A stretch of DNA of 64,000 nt, taken from contig CAMFKI010000006.1 of NCBI GenBank assembly GCA_945957365.1, positions 91,360 to 155,359 on the forward strand, written 5' to 3'. The number at the start of each line of letters is the position of its first letter. Position 1 is the stretch's first letter. Both the position numbers and the translations under genes were made by a program. Positions 1 through 8,337 of the stretch are shown piece by piece. A model generated the notes under the pieces. The model had not been told where the DNA came from. It was given only the letters and a program-made list of their open reading frames with translations, and did not search any database. This DNA comes from an uncultured Alphaproteobacteria bacterium (GTDB lineage Bacteria > Pseudomonadota > Alphaproteobacteria > Rhizobiales > Aestuariivirgaceae).

Positions 1-67
1 TTTCTGTGGATGGCAAACGCCACCTGCGCCATTTCCTTTTGCGCGAGGCTCGTCCAAACTGCGGGGC

Positions 68-670
68 GTGAGCGATCAGGAGACAGACCAGGACGCGCCG
101 CTGCTGAGCCGAATCGAGGTGGCCGCAGCGCTGGCATTTGCCCTTGCGATAACGATTGCACTACTTGTCCTGCTGTCGCCGCTCGCGGCGGTTTCGACCG
201 GTGTGCTGGCGGCACTGATGGCGCTGATCACGCTGACCGACGTCAGGCATTTCATCATCCCCAATGAATTTTCGCTGCCCGCCATTCCGCTCGGCATCCT
301 CGCCAATGTCGTGATGTTCCATGCCGGTGACTGGAGCGCGGGAGTGATGGAGAGCGGGCTCGGCGTGGCGCTCGCCGCCGGCAGTTTCTATCTGCTGCGG
401 GCCGGGTGGTTTCGCTGGCGCGGCATCGAGGGGTTGGGCATGGGCGACGTCAAGCTGGCGGGTGTTGCCGGGGCGTGGCTCGGACCGGGCCTGCTGGCGC
501 CCGCCTGTCTTGCTGCGGCACTCGCCGGCCTTGCGGCCGTGGTGGTCATGATGCTGATCCCGGGGCGGAAGCTTGCGCTGTCCGATCACATCCCCTTTGG
601 CAGCTTCATCGCGCCCGTCATCCTGCTGTTCTGGATCTGGCGGGTTTTCGACGGCGTCCCATTCTGGTGA
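68..670 (+). CDS. gspO: Prepilin peptidase (A24 family), T2SS GspO
   Basis: Inner-membrane aspartyl protease that would cleave the leader peptides of the pseudopilins GspG-K encoded downstream. The 200-aa protein is a compact A24 domain with several hydrophobic helices. It carries both catalytic aspartates of the family: D58 in LTDVRHFIIPN and D127 in GLGMGDVKL. It lacks the N-terminal Cys-containing methyltransferase half of long PilD/GspO proteins, as in CpaA/TadV-type short peptidases, so N-methylation of pseudopilins may be absent or done elsewhere. GTG start. It lies 24 bp before gspD on the same strand. The first 67 bases of the window show no gene. T2SS assignment rests on the neighbours. 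Confidence 0.88.
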   Translation: MSDQETDQDAPLLSRIEVAAALAFALAITIALLVLLSPLAAVSTGVLAALMALITLTDVRHFIIPNEFSLPAIPLGILANVVMFHAGDWSAGVMESGLGVALAAGSFYLLRAGWFRWRGIEGLGMGDVKLAGVAGAWLGPGLLAPACLAAALAGLAAVVVMMLIPGRKLALSDHIPFGSFIAPVILLFWIWRVFDGVPFW

Positions 671-694
671 AAGACACAACCCTGAATTAAGGGT

Positions 695-3025
695 TTGATT
701 ACCGAATCGACGCATAAGTTTCACCGATCATTAGGTTTTCCGTCACCGGTCAGGGCCCTGGGCCCGGCTGCGGGGAGTGTCTCTTTGCCTTTGCCCGGCT
801 TGCGTCATCGTTGTGAATTCCGTGCCCGGCGGCCTTTCGGGGCGGCGTTTCTCGGCTGCGCGGGCCTGTTGCTGGCCTCCTGCCAGGCGCCCAGCGCCTC
901 GCTCGAGAGCACCAACCAGATCGACCTGACGGCCAAGACGCCGGAAAAGCTCACCAACCGTGGCGGCGGGCCGGTGATGAAGCCGGCTGCGCAGGCCGCG
1001 CGTTACGATGTCTATCCGGGAGCGAACCCTGCTGCCGCCGCCGCCGCGGGGGATGGGGGAGAGCCGCCTCCGGGCGTGGGCGAGCAGCAGGACGGAACAT
1101 TCACCATCAACCTCGACGGCGCAACCGTGGCCGAGGCCAGCAAGCTCATCCTCGGCGAGACGCTTGGCTACAATTATACGGTCGATCCGAACCTGTCCTC
1201 GACGCTGACGATGGTCAGCAACCGCCCCCTCAACGCGCGTCAGCTGCTCGATGCCTTCGAGGCGGCCTTGCGGCTGGCGAACGCCGCGCTCGTCCAGTCC
1301 GACGGCAATTTCAAGGTCGTGCAGCAGCAGGCCATGGAAAATGAAACGACCAATCTCGATACCGGAAAGACGACGACGGCAGGCTATGGCGTCAGCGCCG
1401 TGCCGCTGCGCTATGTGAGCCCCGCGGCGATGGTCAATCTCCTCGACGGCTTCATGGAGCAGATCGGTTCCGCGCGGGCCTGGAGCGCCGGCAACCTGAT
1501 CCTGATCCGCGGACCCGCGTCGCAGCGCCGGGCACTCGTCGACGTGGTCGCCAATTTCGACGTGGACACGATGAAGGACCAGACCTTCGGCATGGCCGCA
1601 CTCGAGAACGGTCGCGCCGAGGACGTTGCCGGCCAGCTGACCAAGATCTTCGCCCAGGACAGCGCCAATGCGGGCAGCAATGGCCTGAAGGTGATCCCGG
1701 TGCCCAACATCAACAGCCTCATCATCATCGCCAACGACCAGAGCAAGGTGAAGCGCGCCATCACCTGGATCAGGCGGCTCGACCGAGAAAGCCTCGATGC
1801 GCCGAAGTCCTATGTCTATGCCGTACAGAACGGCAATGCGGTGGACCTCGCGAAGATCCTGAGCGCCACCTATGGCGGGGGCAGCGCCGGCGCCGGCCCC
1901 ACGGCGGAGGTGGCACCCGATTCCCAGCCCATGGACGTTTCGGTCCCGAACGCCGGCCAGAACCCGCAGGACCAGATGCAGCAGGGCGACCAGGGCGGAT
2001 ACCAGCCGCCACAGCAGCCGACGACGCAGCCCGGGCAGCAGAGCGGGGATGCCGGCACGACATCCAGCACATCCCCGGCCCCTGGCGCTGCGGCGGGCAG
2101 CGGCAGCGGTGGCGGCGGCAGCAGTGGCGGCGGCATGACCGGGGTTTCCGGCAACGGCGTGCGTATCACGCCAATTCCCGCCAACAACACGCTGCTCATC
2201 AGGGCTTCGCCGCGCGACTACCGTGAGATCCTGTCGACGCTGGCGCAGATCGACCAGCCGGCGACGCAGGTGCTGATCAACACGACGATCGCCGAAGTGC
2301 GCCTGAACGACACGCTGCGCTATGGCGTGCAGGCCTATTTCCAGAGCGGCAACTTCAGCTACATGCTGAGCGACAGCAGTTCCGCCACCAGTCCGGTGAT
2401 CAGCCCGAAGTTTCCCGGCATGAACTTCGTGATGGGCGGCATCAAGAGCCCGCAACTGGTTGTCGATGCGCTGGCCAAGGTCACCAATGTGCGCATCGTG
2501 TCTTCGCCATCTTTGCTCGTGATGGAAAACGAAACTGCCACCATCAAGGTGGGCGACCAGGTTCCGATCCAGACCCAGACCGAGACCACGCAGGGCGGCC
2601 AGACGGTGAACTCCTACGAATACCGCGACACCGGCGTGGTGCTGAAGGTGCGGCCGCGGGTGAATGCCAACGGGGTGGTGATGATCGATCTCGGCCAGGA
2701 ACTCTCCGCCGTGCAGGACACCACCGGCATCAACGGCCAGCCGCAGTTCTCGCAGCGCACGATCAACAGCAAGGTGTCGGTCAACGATCAGCAGACGGTG
2801 CTGCTGGGAGGCCTGATCAACGGCACCGAAGACCGCAACCGCATGACTATTCCGGGCGCCGACAAGGTGCCGCTGCTCGGGCGGCTGATCGGCACGACCG
2901 GCGGCGCGGCGACCCGCACCGAGATGATCGTGTTCATCACGCCCACCATCATCAGGAATGGCGACGATGCCTCGCGCCAGTCGCAGAACCTGCGCGACAG
3001 CATGAAGAGCCTCAACTTCAACTGA
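695..3025 (+). CDS. gspD: Type II secretion system secretin GspD, with lipobox
   Basis: Outer-membrane multimeric secretin of the T2SS. N0/N1-type domains occupy roughly residues 130-400, a long Gln/Gly/Ser-rich linker lies at about 410-500, and the C-terminal secretin barrel domain ends with VPLLGRLIG and a final FITPTII strand. The N terminus carries a lipobox, LLLASC with C63, so the protein is predicted to be a lipoprotein (liposecretin) that may need no separate pilotin; none is seen nearby. The start is uncertain: TTG at 695 gives a long n-region, while in-frame TTG codons at 785, 791 and 800 would give a more normal lipoprotein signal peptide. It converges with gspC, leaving 24 bp between them. 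Confidence 0.93.
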   Translation: MITESTHKFHRSLGFPSPVRALGPAAGSVSLPLPGLRHRCEFRARRPFGAAFLGCAGLLLASCQAPSASLESTNQIDLTAKTPEKLTNRGGGPVMKPAAQAARYDVYPGANPAAAAAAGDGGEPPPGVGEQQDGTFTINLDGATVAEASKLILGETLGYNYTVDPNLSSTLTMVSNRPLNARQLLDAFEAALRLANAALVQSDGNFKVVQQQAMENETTNLDTGKTTTAGYGVSAVPLRYVSPAAMVNLLDGFMEQIGSARAWSAGNLILIRGPASQRRALVDVVANFDVDTMKDQTFGMAALENGRAEDVAGQLTKIFAQDSANAGSNGLKVIPVPNINSLIIIANDQSKVKRAITWIRRLDRESLDAPKSYVYAVQNGNAVDLAKILSATYGGGSAGAGPTAEVAPDSQPMDVSVPNAGQNPQDQMQQGDQGGYQPPQQPTTQPGQQSGDAGTTSSTSPAPGAAAGSGSGGGGSSGGGMTGVSGNGVRITPIPANNTLLIRASPRDYREILSTLAQIDQPATQVLINTTIAEVRLNDTLRYGVQAYFQSGNFSYMLSDSSSATSPVISPKFPGMNFVMGGIKSPQLVVDALAKVTNVRIVSSPSLLVMENETATIKVGDQVPIQTQTETTQGGQTVNSYEYRDTGVVLKVRPRVNANGVVMIDLGQELSAVQDTTGINGQPQFSQRTINSKVSVNDQQTVLLGGLINGTEDRNRMTIPGADKVPLLGRLIGTTGGAATRTEMIVFITPTIIRNGDDASRQSQNLRDSMKSLNFN

Positions 3026-3049
3026 GATCGGCGCGCGCCGCTCCGCGTT

Positions 3050-3745
3050 CTAGCCCCCGGTGTCGGGCGGCACGGTGTGCTGCTCGGGCACGGGTGGCGT
3101 GCCCGGCTGGCCCAGCGGCTGAGGCTGGGGAACCGGCATGGGCAACGGCAGGGGGAGCGGCAGGGGCTGAGGCGGCTGGGCGGGTTCGGCGCCGGCGCCG
3201 GGTTCAGGCGCTGACGATGCGTCGGCCTTGGCGAACATGCCGTAGGTGACGGGGCTGTCGGCGGCGCCGATCGCCACCGAGCGGTCGCCGACGTCGACGA
3301 CGATCCAGTTCTCGATGCTCTCGCCCTTGCGGACATAGACGACCTCGCCGCTCGCGGCGATGCGCACGGCGGCGATGCGGCCGTCGGGGCCGGTGGCGAC
3401 GCCGAGAAGCTTGTAGTCCTCGGGGCCCGGACCCTGTGGCGCGGCGGGCGGCGGCTCTGCCACGGGGGGCGGCGCCGCCGGGGGCTGTTCGACGGCCACG
3501 GGCTGCGCGGCCGGGCGGGGCTGGCGCGAGGGATTGAACAGCGGCCGTTCGACGATGGCGGCGAAGGCCTGCGGATCGAGGCCTTGCAGCGGATTGAGCT
3601 TCACCGTTCCACTGCGTGCCGCCAACGCCGCGGGCGCCGGGGCGTTCCCGCTTGCCGGACCCTGGAACGCGCCGATGTTGTCGTAGACGAGATAGCCGCC
3701 GAGGAGTGCCGCAAGACCGGCGAGGCCCAGGAGACGACGGTTCAT
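3050..3745 (-). CDS. gspC: T2SS GspC/GspN-like inner-membrane protein
   Basis: Bitopic inner-membrane protein expected to link the inner-membrane platform to the secretin. One TM helix (about residues 5-22) is followed by the family's conserved PLFNPSRQP element and a small homology-region domain (KLLGVATG to DRSVAIG, about residues 110-155). There is no PDZ domain. The protein ends in a Pro-rich tail with alternating Pro-Leu, unusual for GspC. At 231 aa it is also comparable to proteins annotated GspN, so the C/N label is open. It is the last gene of the minus-strand gsp operon, and its ATG overlaps the gspM stop by 4 bp. Confidence 0.75.
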   Translation of the reverse strand: MNRRLLGLAGLAALLGGYLVYDNIGAFQGPASGNAPAPAALAARSGTVKLNPLQGLDPQAFAAIVERPLFNPSRQPRPAAQPVAVEQPPAAPPPVAEPPPAAPQGPGPEDYKLLGVATGPDGRIAAVRIAASGEVVYVRKGESIENWIVVDVGDRSVAIGAADSPVTYGMFAKADASSAPEPGAGAEPAQPPQPLPLPLPLPMPVPQPQPLGQPGTPPVPEQHTVPPDTGG

Positions 3746-4320
3746 GGCTGCGCCCTCCAGCCATAGGCCTCGATCCTGAAAGTCATGCGCAGCGCCTCGG
3801 AGGGATAGGCGTCCCCCTCGCCCGCGGCGGCGGCCGGCTGCACCTCGAGGCCGGTGACGAACATGATGGGCAGTGCCGACTCGATATCGGCAAGGAAGCT
3901 GCGCAGCTGCTCGATGCTGCCTTCGGCATCGATGCTGAGGCGGTAGGGCGCCGCGGCAGCCGCGTCCCCGGTGTCGACCGGCTGCATGCGTTTCACCGCA
4001 AGACCGGCGCGCTGGGCCGCCTCGCCCGCGATGGCCTGGAACCTGGCGAAGGCGAGACCCGGCGTTGCGCCGTCGAGGAACATGGGCGCCACGTTATCGG
4101 CTGCCGTGAGGCGCGTCGCACCGTCGCGCACGGCCTTGGCGGCGCGCGCCGCGACCATCTGATGCTCCGCCTCGGCCTGGCGCAGCCGGTCCGACGCGGC
4201 GGATTGCCACGCGAAGACCAGGTAAGCCAGCAGCACCAGCAGAGCGGCGAGCGCGGCGATGATCGCCATGCCCTTGCGGGCCTCGGTGGAGTAGCCGGCG
4301 CCGGCCTTGAGCACCGTCAT
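3742..4320 (-). CDS. gspM: T2SS assembly platform protein GspM
   Basis: Small bitopic inner-membrane platform protein that partners GspL. A short cytoplasmic N terminus precedes one TM helix (about residues 18-38). A helical stretch rich in Ala, Glu and Arg follows, then a periplasmic ferredoxin-like domain (YRLSIDAEGSIEQLRSFLADIE, within about 125-190) typical of GspM/PilO folds. Length 192 aa is normal. It overlaps gspC by 4 bp. Unusually, it is separated from gspL by a 476-bp gap containing a gene on the other strand. Confidence 0.8.
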   Translation of the reverse strand: MTVLKAGAGYSTEARKGMAIIAALAALLVLLAYLVFAWQSAASDRLRQAEAEHQMVAARAAKAVRDGATRLTAADNVAPMFLDGATPGLAFARFQAIAGEAAQRAGLAVKRMQPVDTGDAAAAAPYRLSIDAEGSIEQLRSFLADIESALPIMFVTGLEVQPAAAAGEGDAYPSEALRMTFRIEAYGWRAQP

Positions 4321-4374
4321 CGCGCCACCGCCAGAGTCGTGCCGGGCGCGTCGACAAGCGGCGGCACTCCCGCT

Positions 4375-4791
4375 ATGTATCTGTCCATGCTGCCTGCGTT
4401 CAAACGCTCACTCATGCTTGCCCTCATGGCTTTCGCCCTGTTCGGCGGCCCGCGACAGGGGTGGGCGGAATCCCTCGATTGCCTGATCAGCCGCGGCAAC
4501 CAGTGCTTTGCCACCGGCTGCGACAACAGCGGCAAGTCGCAGCGGCTGTCGCTCGACCTTGCCGCCGGCACCTACCGCCTGTGCCCCAACCGGTACAACG
4601 ACGACGGCTGCACCGAGGCGCCGATGCAGTTCGACATCCGCGACACGGCGATCGTGGGCATCAGCAAGCAAGGGCCCGAAATCTCGGCGCGGGCCATTTT
4701 CATGAACCGCGTGACGGGGGCACTCAGCACGTCGCTGCTGGCGGCGGGCGTGTCCGGCGTCGATTTCGGCAGTTGCGAGATTCCGCGCTGA
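4375..4791 (+). CDS. Exported Cys-rich hypothetical protein inside the gsp operon (opposite strand)
   Basis: Protein of 138 aa (134 from the next ATG at 4387). A signal peptide is evident: a basic FKR, a hydrophobic LMLALMAFALFG run, and a likely cleavage after GWA. The mature part has six cysteines (LDC, QCF, GCD, LCP, GCT, SCE), suggesting up to three disulfides in the periplasm or outside the cell. I do not recognise the family. It reads against the gsp operon, exactly filling the space between gspM and gspL: 54 bp from the gspM start and 5 bp from the gspL stop. Codon use matches the neighbours. It could be a T2SS substrate or accessory factor; that is inference from position only. A longer upstream reading frame lies antisense to gspM and gspC and is not credible. 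Confidence 0.62.
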   Translation: MYLSMLPAFKRSLMLALMAFALFGGPRQGWAESLDCLISRGNQCFATGCDNSGKSQRLSLDLAAGTYRLCPNRYNDDGCTEAPMQFDIRDTAIVGISKQGPEISARAIFMNRVTGALSTSLLAAGVSGVDFGSCEIPR

Positions 4792-4796
4792 GACGG

Positions 4797-5885
4797 TCAT
4801 GGCGCGGCCTCGGGCGGCGGCGCCTTTTCCAGCGTGGCGATGAGTGAGAACGCATCGGAATTGCTGTTCTGGTCGAGTTCGGTGGCGGCCGCGAAGTTCA
4901 CCCCCTGGAAATCGGGCGAAGCCTCGAGGATCTGGATCAGTCCCGGAACGCCGCTTCCCTGGCCCTTGATGGTAAGCTGGTCACCGTCGAGCTCCAGCGA
5001 CACGAGGTGCACGTCGTCGGGCAGAAGCTTCGAGAGTTCGTTGACGACGTCGATGGCCGAGAGCCTGTCGCGCCGCGCCTGCTGCAGGCGATTGGCGGCG
5101 GCGACCAGCGGCGTCTCGCCCTCGGACGCGCCATTGGGCCGGAGCGATGCGAGGAGTGCCGCGGACTCATCCTCCATGCGCGAGGCTTCCGCACTGGTGC
5201 GGTAGATCGAGAACAGGCCGAGACCGAACAGCACCGCGGCAGCCGCGGCGGCCATCCTTGCCCGGTGCACGGCGCGGGCCCGCGCCTCGCGCCGGACATC
5301 GCCGCTGCCCAGTTCGATGTCGACCGCGCCGCCATCGGGCAGTTCGACGGCGAGCGCCTTCACCTCTGCGCCCGCCTGCCTGAGGGTTGCCGAAAGATCG
5401 TCGAGCAGGGCGCGGCTCACCACCGCCACCGTCACTGCCGTGTGCTGCGGGTCGCCCGCAATGGGTTCGGCGCGCATGCCCCAGAGGCATTGCGCCAGCG
5501 GCCAGGGTGCGAGGCCTTCCACCTTGTTGCGCACGATGGCGCGCAGGACGTCGTCAGGCTGTTGCGGCAGCACCAGCCGCTGGCTGATCGACTGATCGGC
5601 GGCGAGGCTCAGCGCCACGGCGGAGCCCATGCCGGGCTGCAGGCGCGGGGCGATCTCGCGCAGCGCCTGCTGCGGCCGCCCGGCGATGCTGAGCAGCGTC
5701 TCGGGCTCTCTGCCGTGCATGCGGATGGCGTCCACGCCCCCGGCATGAACCCGCAGGTCGAGGGCCGGACGTTCGCCCGAGGCGCGGCGCAGGGCTGCCT
5801 CTTCGACAAGTGCGATGACCGGCGTGGACAGGGCCTTCCAGATGCCATCGAGCGAGATGTTGATATCCTTGCCGGCCATGCTCAC
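4797..5885 (-). CDS. gspL: T2SS platform protein GspL
   Basis: Actin-like cytoplasmic domain plus periplasmic ferredoxin-like domain protein that docks the GspE ATPase to the membrane. The N-terminal half contains typical quinol-free actin-fold segments such as QRLVLPQQPDDVLRAIV and KVEGLAPWPL. A TM helix lies near residues 212-230 (AAAAAVLFGLGLFSIY). The C-terminal region (about 285-355, LLPDDVHLVSLELDGDQL) resembles the PilN/fimbrial-assembly domain. GTG start at 5885 overlaps the gspK stop in a GTGA arrangement; ATG at 5879 is an alternative. Confidence 0.85.
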   Translation of the reverse strand: MSMAGKDINISLDGIWKALSTPVIALVEEAALRRASGERPALDLRVHAGGVDAIRMHGREPETLLSIAGRPQQALREIAPRLQPGMGSAVALSLAADQSISQRLVLPQQPDDVLRAIVRNKVEGLAPWPLAQCLWGMRAEPIAGDPQHTAVTVAVVSRALLDDLSATLRQAGAEVKALAVELPDGGAVDIELGSGDVRREARARAVHRARMAAAAAAVLFGLGLFSIYRTSAEASRMEDESAALLASLRPNGASEGETPLVAAANRLQQARRDRLSAIDVVNELSKLLPDDVHLVSLELDGDQLTIKGQGSGVPGLIQILEASPDFQGVNFAAATELDQNSNSDAFSLIATLEKAPPPEAAP

Positions 5886-6838
5886 TCTTCCTCGAGCGCC
5901 AGCGTGCCGAAGGGAAGCGGCCCCTGCGGCATGAGGCGGACCACGGCCCGCGCCGCGGTGCCGGGCAGGATCGAGGGACCCTCGTCGAGCTTCACCTCGA
6001 CCATGAAGACCCGGGGCGGCTTGGTGGTGAGCAGGCCCGGCAGCCGCTGCATGATCTGCTGCAGCCGCGCATCGGCAGCGCCCGTGCCAGATTTTCGTGC
6101 CATGGCGATGACCGACATGTCCTTGTTCGTGAGACCCGGAATTGCCTGCAGCACCTGATCGGGCGCCGCAAGCGGATTTATCTCGCCCGTCGGATTATAG
6201 ACGGTGAGGCCTGCGCCAAGCGATGCGGCATCATCGGCCGGAATGCCGAGCACGGCCGGAAGCTGATCCACCGCGATGAAAATGATCGGCGGTGGAAGTT
6301 GCTTGATCTTGTCGAGGGCGGGCGCGGCAGCCGCGCTTCCACCCGGCACAGCGCCCTTCTGGCCGGCCTGCCCAGGCTGGCCGGACGCGGGCTTCGCTTG
6401 CGCTCCGGCGAGTGCCGGCTCGACGGCGGCCCGCAGCTTGGTGATGCGGTCCGCCAACCCGTCGGCCTGCTTGCCGAGGCCGCTGAATCTCGCCACCGCC
6501 TCGATGAGCTTGGGATCGGAGCGGTTGAGATCGACATAGCCGGCCGCATCGCGCAGCGTGACGGTTGCCGAGATGCCGTTGCCGAGATCGATGGAGGTTT
6601 CATCGCCGGCCAGCAGGCCACGTTTCTTTTCCGGGGTTGCGAGAATGATGGCCTTGGCGGCCTCGATGCCGGAGCGCACCGCGAGATGCGAGGCCAGGCG
6701 ACGCTGTTCGAGATCCTCGTTGCCGATGCCGGCGCGCGTCAGCGCCGAGACGGCGACCACCATCACCGACATGATCGCCACGGCCAGCAGCACCACGATC
6801 AGGATGATGCCGCGCTCGCGATGACGGAGCGGGCTCAT
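5882..6838 (-). CDS. gspK: T2SS minor pseudopilin GspK
   Basis: Minor pseudopilin that caps the tip of the T2SS pseudopilus. The 318-aa product begins with a short basic leader, RHRERG, followed by a hydrophobic helix (IILIVVLLAVAIMSVMVV), the class III-like signal for prepilin peptidase. A large GspK domain follows, with the conserved RDAAGYVDLN segment and the helix-hairpin-helix-like DLNRSDPKLIEAVARFSGL. ATG at 6838 overlaps the gspJ stop. Frames extending further upstream are antisense or out-of-frame gspJ and were discarded. Confidence 0.88.
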   Translation of the reverse strand: MSPLRHRERGIILIVVLLAVAIMSVMVVAVSALTRAGIGNEDLEQRRLASHLAVRSGIEAAKAIILATPEKKRGLLAGDETSIDLGNGISATVTLRDAAGYVDLNRSDPKLIEAVARFSGLGKQADGLADRITKLRAAVEPALAGAQAKPASGQPGQAGQKGAVPGGSAAAAPALDKIKQLPPPIIFIAVDQLPAVLGIPADDAASLGAGLTVYNPTGEINPLAAPDQVLQAIPGLTNKDMSVIAMARKSGTGAADARLQQIMQRLPGLLTTKPPRVFMVEVKLDEGPSILPGTAARAVVRLMPQGPLPFGTLALEEE

Positions 6839-7530
6839 TGCGTCGTGTCCTTTTCCTCGGCGGTGCCGCAGCGGGCCTCGCGGTTTCCGGCACAGTCGAC
6901 CTCGGAGTCGATGGCGAGCGACTGCACGAAACCCGGCACGCGGAGGCGGCCGGTGGCCTGGTTGGTGACGGTGAGGCGGATCTGCTCGGGCATGGTCTCG
7001 GCCGCCTGCCAGCTGTCGCTCCATTCGCGCTGGCCCGAGCGCTGGGCGCGATAGGCGAAGGCGATGTCATAAGGGCCCGACAGCAACACGACCGGGTCGC
7101 GCCACTCCGGCAGGGCATCGGAGCCAGCCCGCGGCAGGGGCGCGCGCTCACGCACCAGCAGCCGATTGTCGTCCTTGCCCTGAACGCTGAGGCGGATCAG
7201 GAACAGGCCGGGTGCCGTCAGCCCTTCGGCCTCGCGCAGCGGGTAGATGATGGTGTCCGGCCGGCCATCGAAGACGTAGCCGGCGAATTCGGTCGGCGAT
7301 GCCGAGCGCCGGATCTTGGCGATGCGCGCGACGTCGGCTCCGAAGACATCGACTGCCGCACCGATTTCCGACTGCTCGCCGAGGCTGCGGCGGGTACGGT
7401 CGCTGCCCTTGCCCACCGCCGACATCGCCATGTTGAGGGACACGAGGATGAGCGAGGCGAGCACCATCGCGGCGAGCACTTCGATGAGCGTGAAGCCGGC
7501 CTCGTTGCGCTGTGGTACGCTGCTTGTCAT
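6835..7530 (-). CDS. gspJ: T2SS minor pseudopilin GspJ
   Basis: Minor pseudopilin of the pseudopilus tip complex with GspI and GspK. The cleavage motif EAGFTLIEV at the N terminus has G at -1, F at +1 and E at +5, followed by the hydrophobic stalk. The remaining C-terminal domain has the GspJ-like PDTIIYPLREAEG and GPYDIAFAYRAQ segments. The 231-aa length is normal. The ATG at 7530 overlaps the gspI stop by 4 bp (ATGA), which fixes the start. Confidence 0.9.
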   Translation of the reverse strand: MTSSVPQRNEAGFTLIEVLAAMVLASLILVSLNMAMSAVGKGSDRTRRSLGEQSEIGAAVDVFGADVARIAKIRRSASPTEFAGYVFDGRPDTIIYPLREAEGLTAPGLFLIRLSVQGKDDNRLLVRERAPLPRAGSDALPEWRDPVVLLSGPYDIAFAYRAQRSGQREWSDSWQAAETMPEQIRLTVTNQATGRLRVPGFVQSLAIDSEVDCAGNREARCGTAEEKDTTQ

Positions 7531-7901
7531 CGGCTGAGCTTCAATGCCGTGCCGGTGATCACGCCGCCCGCGCCCCAGCCCACCGACGCGGTGAGGCGGT
7601 ACATGCGATAGGAGTCGGGCAGCTTGCCGGGACCTGCGACCGGCTCGATGCCGAGTTGCCAGTGATAGGGCCCTGAATCGCCCTCGCGCTGCGCCGCGGA
7701 AGTTTCCGCCGCCGCCAGTTCGTCTTCCAATATGGACTGCAGGATGAGGCGCGCGCCGAGGTGCTGGTCGAGCACGCTGGCGCCCTTCAGCGAACCGCCG
7801 ACGCCGCTCGTCAGCACCGCGATGGCGCTGGCCGCGACCGCCAGCGCGCACAGTACCTCGACCAGCGAGAAGCCCGCCTGGGTCTCAGAGCGTCTGGGCA
7901 T
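7527..7901 (-). CDS. gspI: T2SS minor pseudopilin GspI
   Basis: Short pseudopilin of 124 aa. The N-terminal motif QAGFSLVEVL has the expected G/F cleavage site and Glu+5, followed by the hydrophobic helix. The small C-terminal domain contains WQLGIEPV and MYRLTASVGW, in line with the compact GspI fold that nucleates the tip complex. Its start overlaps the 3' end of gspH by 17 bp, and its stop overlaps gspJ by 4 bp, so translation of this part of the operon is probably coupled. Confidence 0.88.
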   Translation of the reverse strand: MPRRSETQAGFSLVEVLCALAVAASAIAVLTSGVGGSLKGASVLDQHLGARLILQSILEDELAAAETSAAQREGDSGPYHWQLGIEPVAGPGKLPDSYRMYRLTASVGWGAGGVITGTALKLSR

Positions 7902-8337
7902 CGGCCCGCCCCGTCAGCCAGTTGATCTTCAGCCCGTAGCTGCGACCGCGAAAAGCGAAGGTGAGCTGGCCACCCGTCGAACCGCCGGAGGGAAAGAAGC
8001 GGACAGCCGGGAGGCTGCCGTCCTTCGGCACCGCCACCTGGGCATCGAGGGCCACGCCCGCGGGCATGTCCAGCATGCGGCTGCCGTCCGAGAAACTGAG
8101 GCGCCTTGCCTTGGCGTCGATCATGACGGCGGTCTGGGCATGGGTTTCGATGGCGGCGGTGCGGGCGTCGCGGAACATCGCCTCGGCATCGACGAGGAAC
8201 GAGCGCACGCGTGCCGATTCGAGACTCGAATGGCCCACCGACATGACGGAGCTTGCCGACAGCACCAGGATCACCAGCACCACCAGCAGTTCGATCAGGG
8301 TGAACCCTGCCTGTGCCTCAGTTCGAGACGTCGGCAT
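7885..8337 (-). CDS. gspH: T2SS minor pseudopilin GspH
   Basis: Pseudopilin of 150 aa that links the tip complex to the GspG shaft. It has a leader ending in QAGFTLIELLVVLVIL with Glu+5, then a GspH/FimT-like C-terminal domain (VRFFPSGGSTGGQLTF). Start chosen at ATG 8337, which puts the cleavage motif about 10 residues in, as in its paralogues. The longer frame from 8475 only reads gspG sequence out of frame. It overlaps gspG by 20 bp and gspI by 17 bp. Confidence 0.87.
   Translation of the reverse strand: MPTSRTEAQAGFTLIELLVVLVILVLSASSVMSVGHSSLESARVRSFLVDAEAMFRDARTAAIETHAQTAVMIDAKARRLSFSDGSRMLDMPAGVALDAQVAVPKDGSLPAVRFFPSGGSTGGQLTFAFRGRSYGLKINWLTGRADAQTL

Noticed and set aside
3616..4374. 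N-terminal extension of the exported protein at 4375
   Set aside because: Would run antisense through gspC and gspM and would bury the signal peptide.
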